Assembly (NCBI GenBank): GCA_018907035.1
Contig: JACCIC010000139.1
Coordinates: forward strand, 434,001-498,000
Origin: Sycobia sp. Sy_11
Taxonomy: Eukaryota > Arthropoda > Insecta > Hymenoptera > Epichrysomallidae
Length of the DNA stretch: 64,000 bases
Reading direction: 5' to 3'
The translations under genes were made by a program, and so were the position numbers. Shown here one piece after another: positions 63,011-64,000 of the stretch (the first letter of the stretch is position 1; each line of letters opens with the position of its first letter). The notes beneath the pieces are model-generated. The model was not told where the DNA came from and ran no database searches. It saw only the letters and a program-made list of their open reading frames with translations.

Positions 63011-64000
63011 GGATGGAGTCTGATGAAAATATGTCTATGCGAGGATCCGATTTTTTACGATTTTATTGCAGATTCAATAGGAATGAATTGTGAGAGGGGA
63101 GGGGGTTCAGTTCCGCTTTTGGTTGGCTTCGAACAAGATGAGTTGTTAGTATTACCTAACCGATTCGTTCATCCTGCATATTAGATATGCCGACTGAATT
63201 AGCATAACTGTGTATAGAAGTGAAACATGTAAATATACTAATAGATTTTCGATTTGTCACTTTTTCACCTGTGTCTATTTGTTATTTTTCTTGGAAGACT
63301 ATTGATAGCATTAGGTAATATATAACACCTTATCCCTGTTTTGGGAGAAAATTAATATATATATATATATGAACTATACGAAATTTCCTTACGCCTTTCC
63401 GATAACAACACATAGAAAGTGGTTTATTATACAGGCATATCGCTGCATTATCTGGTAACGGGATACGTGGAAAGGAGAAGTAATTTCCATGTAACAAAAA
63501 TTGCCATATATATATATATATATCTTTAACGTTTTTACGACTTGCATAACGTAATTCGCGTGTATGTTTCATATTGCCGAAAGAATAATATACGAAATTT
63601 TCAAATAAGAATATCCCATGCGCCAATTTTAACGGAACCAATATGGTGCGCGATAAAGTATCATAGCGATATTTTATGTTAATTTTATTTAAGTGTGCCA
63701 CTTCCGTCACGCTTTTACCATTCAAATATAAAATTTATTAGCAATTAGATCGAAAATGTGAATAGTTCAGCTCGAATTTGTAATTTGTTCCTTATAGTAC
63801 GCGTTGGTGTCCATACTATATCAAATAATAAAGGCAACGTCACAAGTTTCACAAATGAATAATAATGGAATGGAATGTAGTTTGAATTTCATAATCGGTT
63901 CAACGTCCACCGTATAACGAGTGAAAATCCTCTGAGAAAGTAAAGTAGTAATAATTTTAAACTTCTTTTTTGATGGTCATCTGCTAGAATCTTCTCGATA
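63011..64000. other. distal upstream DNA, nothing recognised
   Basis: AT-rich with small (AT)n runs at 63355-63370 and 63507-63523. A 131-codon open frame on the minus strand (63330-63725) runs through both AT runs and is judged spurious. Confidence 0.4.

Noticed and set aside
63330..63725. 131-codon minus-strand frame
   Set aside because: Runs through two AT arrays and has no domain, so probably chance.
1..64000. CRISPR array, operon or prokaryotic defence locus
   Set aside because: No regularly spaced direct repeats with unique spacers; genes are intron-rich and the context is an insect genome.

Overview
This is an AT-rich nuclear window from an insect, most likely an ant or another aculeate hymenopteran. 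The evidence is clustered odorant-receptor genes with the 'LWPYQ' exon-1 motif, a CYP2-clan P450 with short phase-conserved exons, many mariner relics and CpG-rich islands in AT-rich DNA. Introns and splice sites are visible throughout. All gene models were assembled by hand from frames, splice sites and exon phase. The three intact-looking models are all on the minus strand.

Left (1-23 kb): two tandem odorant receptor (OR) genes. Receptor A (exons 1-6 at 5796 to 494) runs off the left edge. Receptor B (exons 1-8 at 22408 to 9543, plus a doubtful last exon) is nearly complete. Their exons 1-5 have identical lengths and phases, so they are recent paralogues. Their introns and the gap between them have collected a TTA-flanked MITE, two mariners, a gypsy-like gag relic, a broken THAP-domain gene and an unassigned GC-rich repeat-derived block.

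Middle (23-34 kb): a graveyard of duplicates and transposons. It holds two opposed copies of one P450 exon, a 5'-truncated LINE with an exact 13-bp target duplication, a Penelope-like element bounded by inverted copies of its GIY-YIG end, a second Penelope fragment, a third mariner, and a dead copy of an OR first exon whose upstream DNA matches that of receptor B.

34-42 kb: a complete 8-exon cytochrome P450 gene of 497 residues with intact heme, I-helix, K-helix and PERF motifs.

42-56 kb: a gene-poor tract with long microsatellites and several GC-richer islands that may be regulatory.

56-62.4 kb: a 3-exon gene for a 675-residue secreted protein. It has a signal peptide, a Gly/His-rich half and a Trp/Lys-rich tandem-repeat half, with a TATA box upstream. 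I could not assign it to a named family, and it is the strongest candidate here for something undescribed. The last 1.6 kb is its GC-rich upstream region followed by AT-rich DNA.

The genes are not an operon. They are separate eukaryotic loci: chemosensation (OR pair), oxidation of small molecules (P450) and probably extracellular structural material (Gly/Trp protein).
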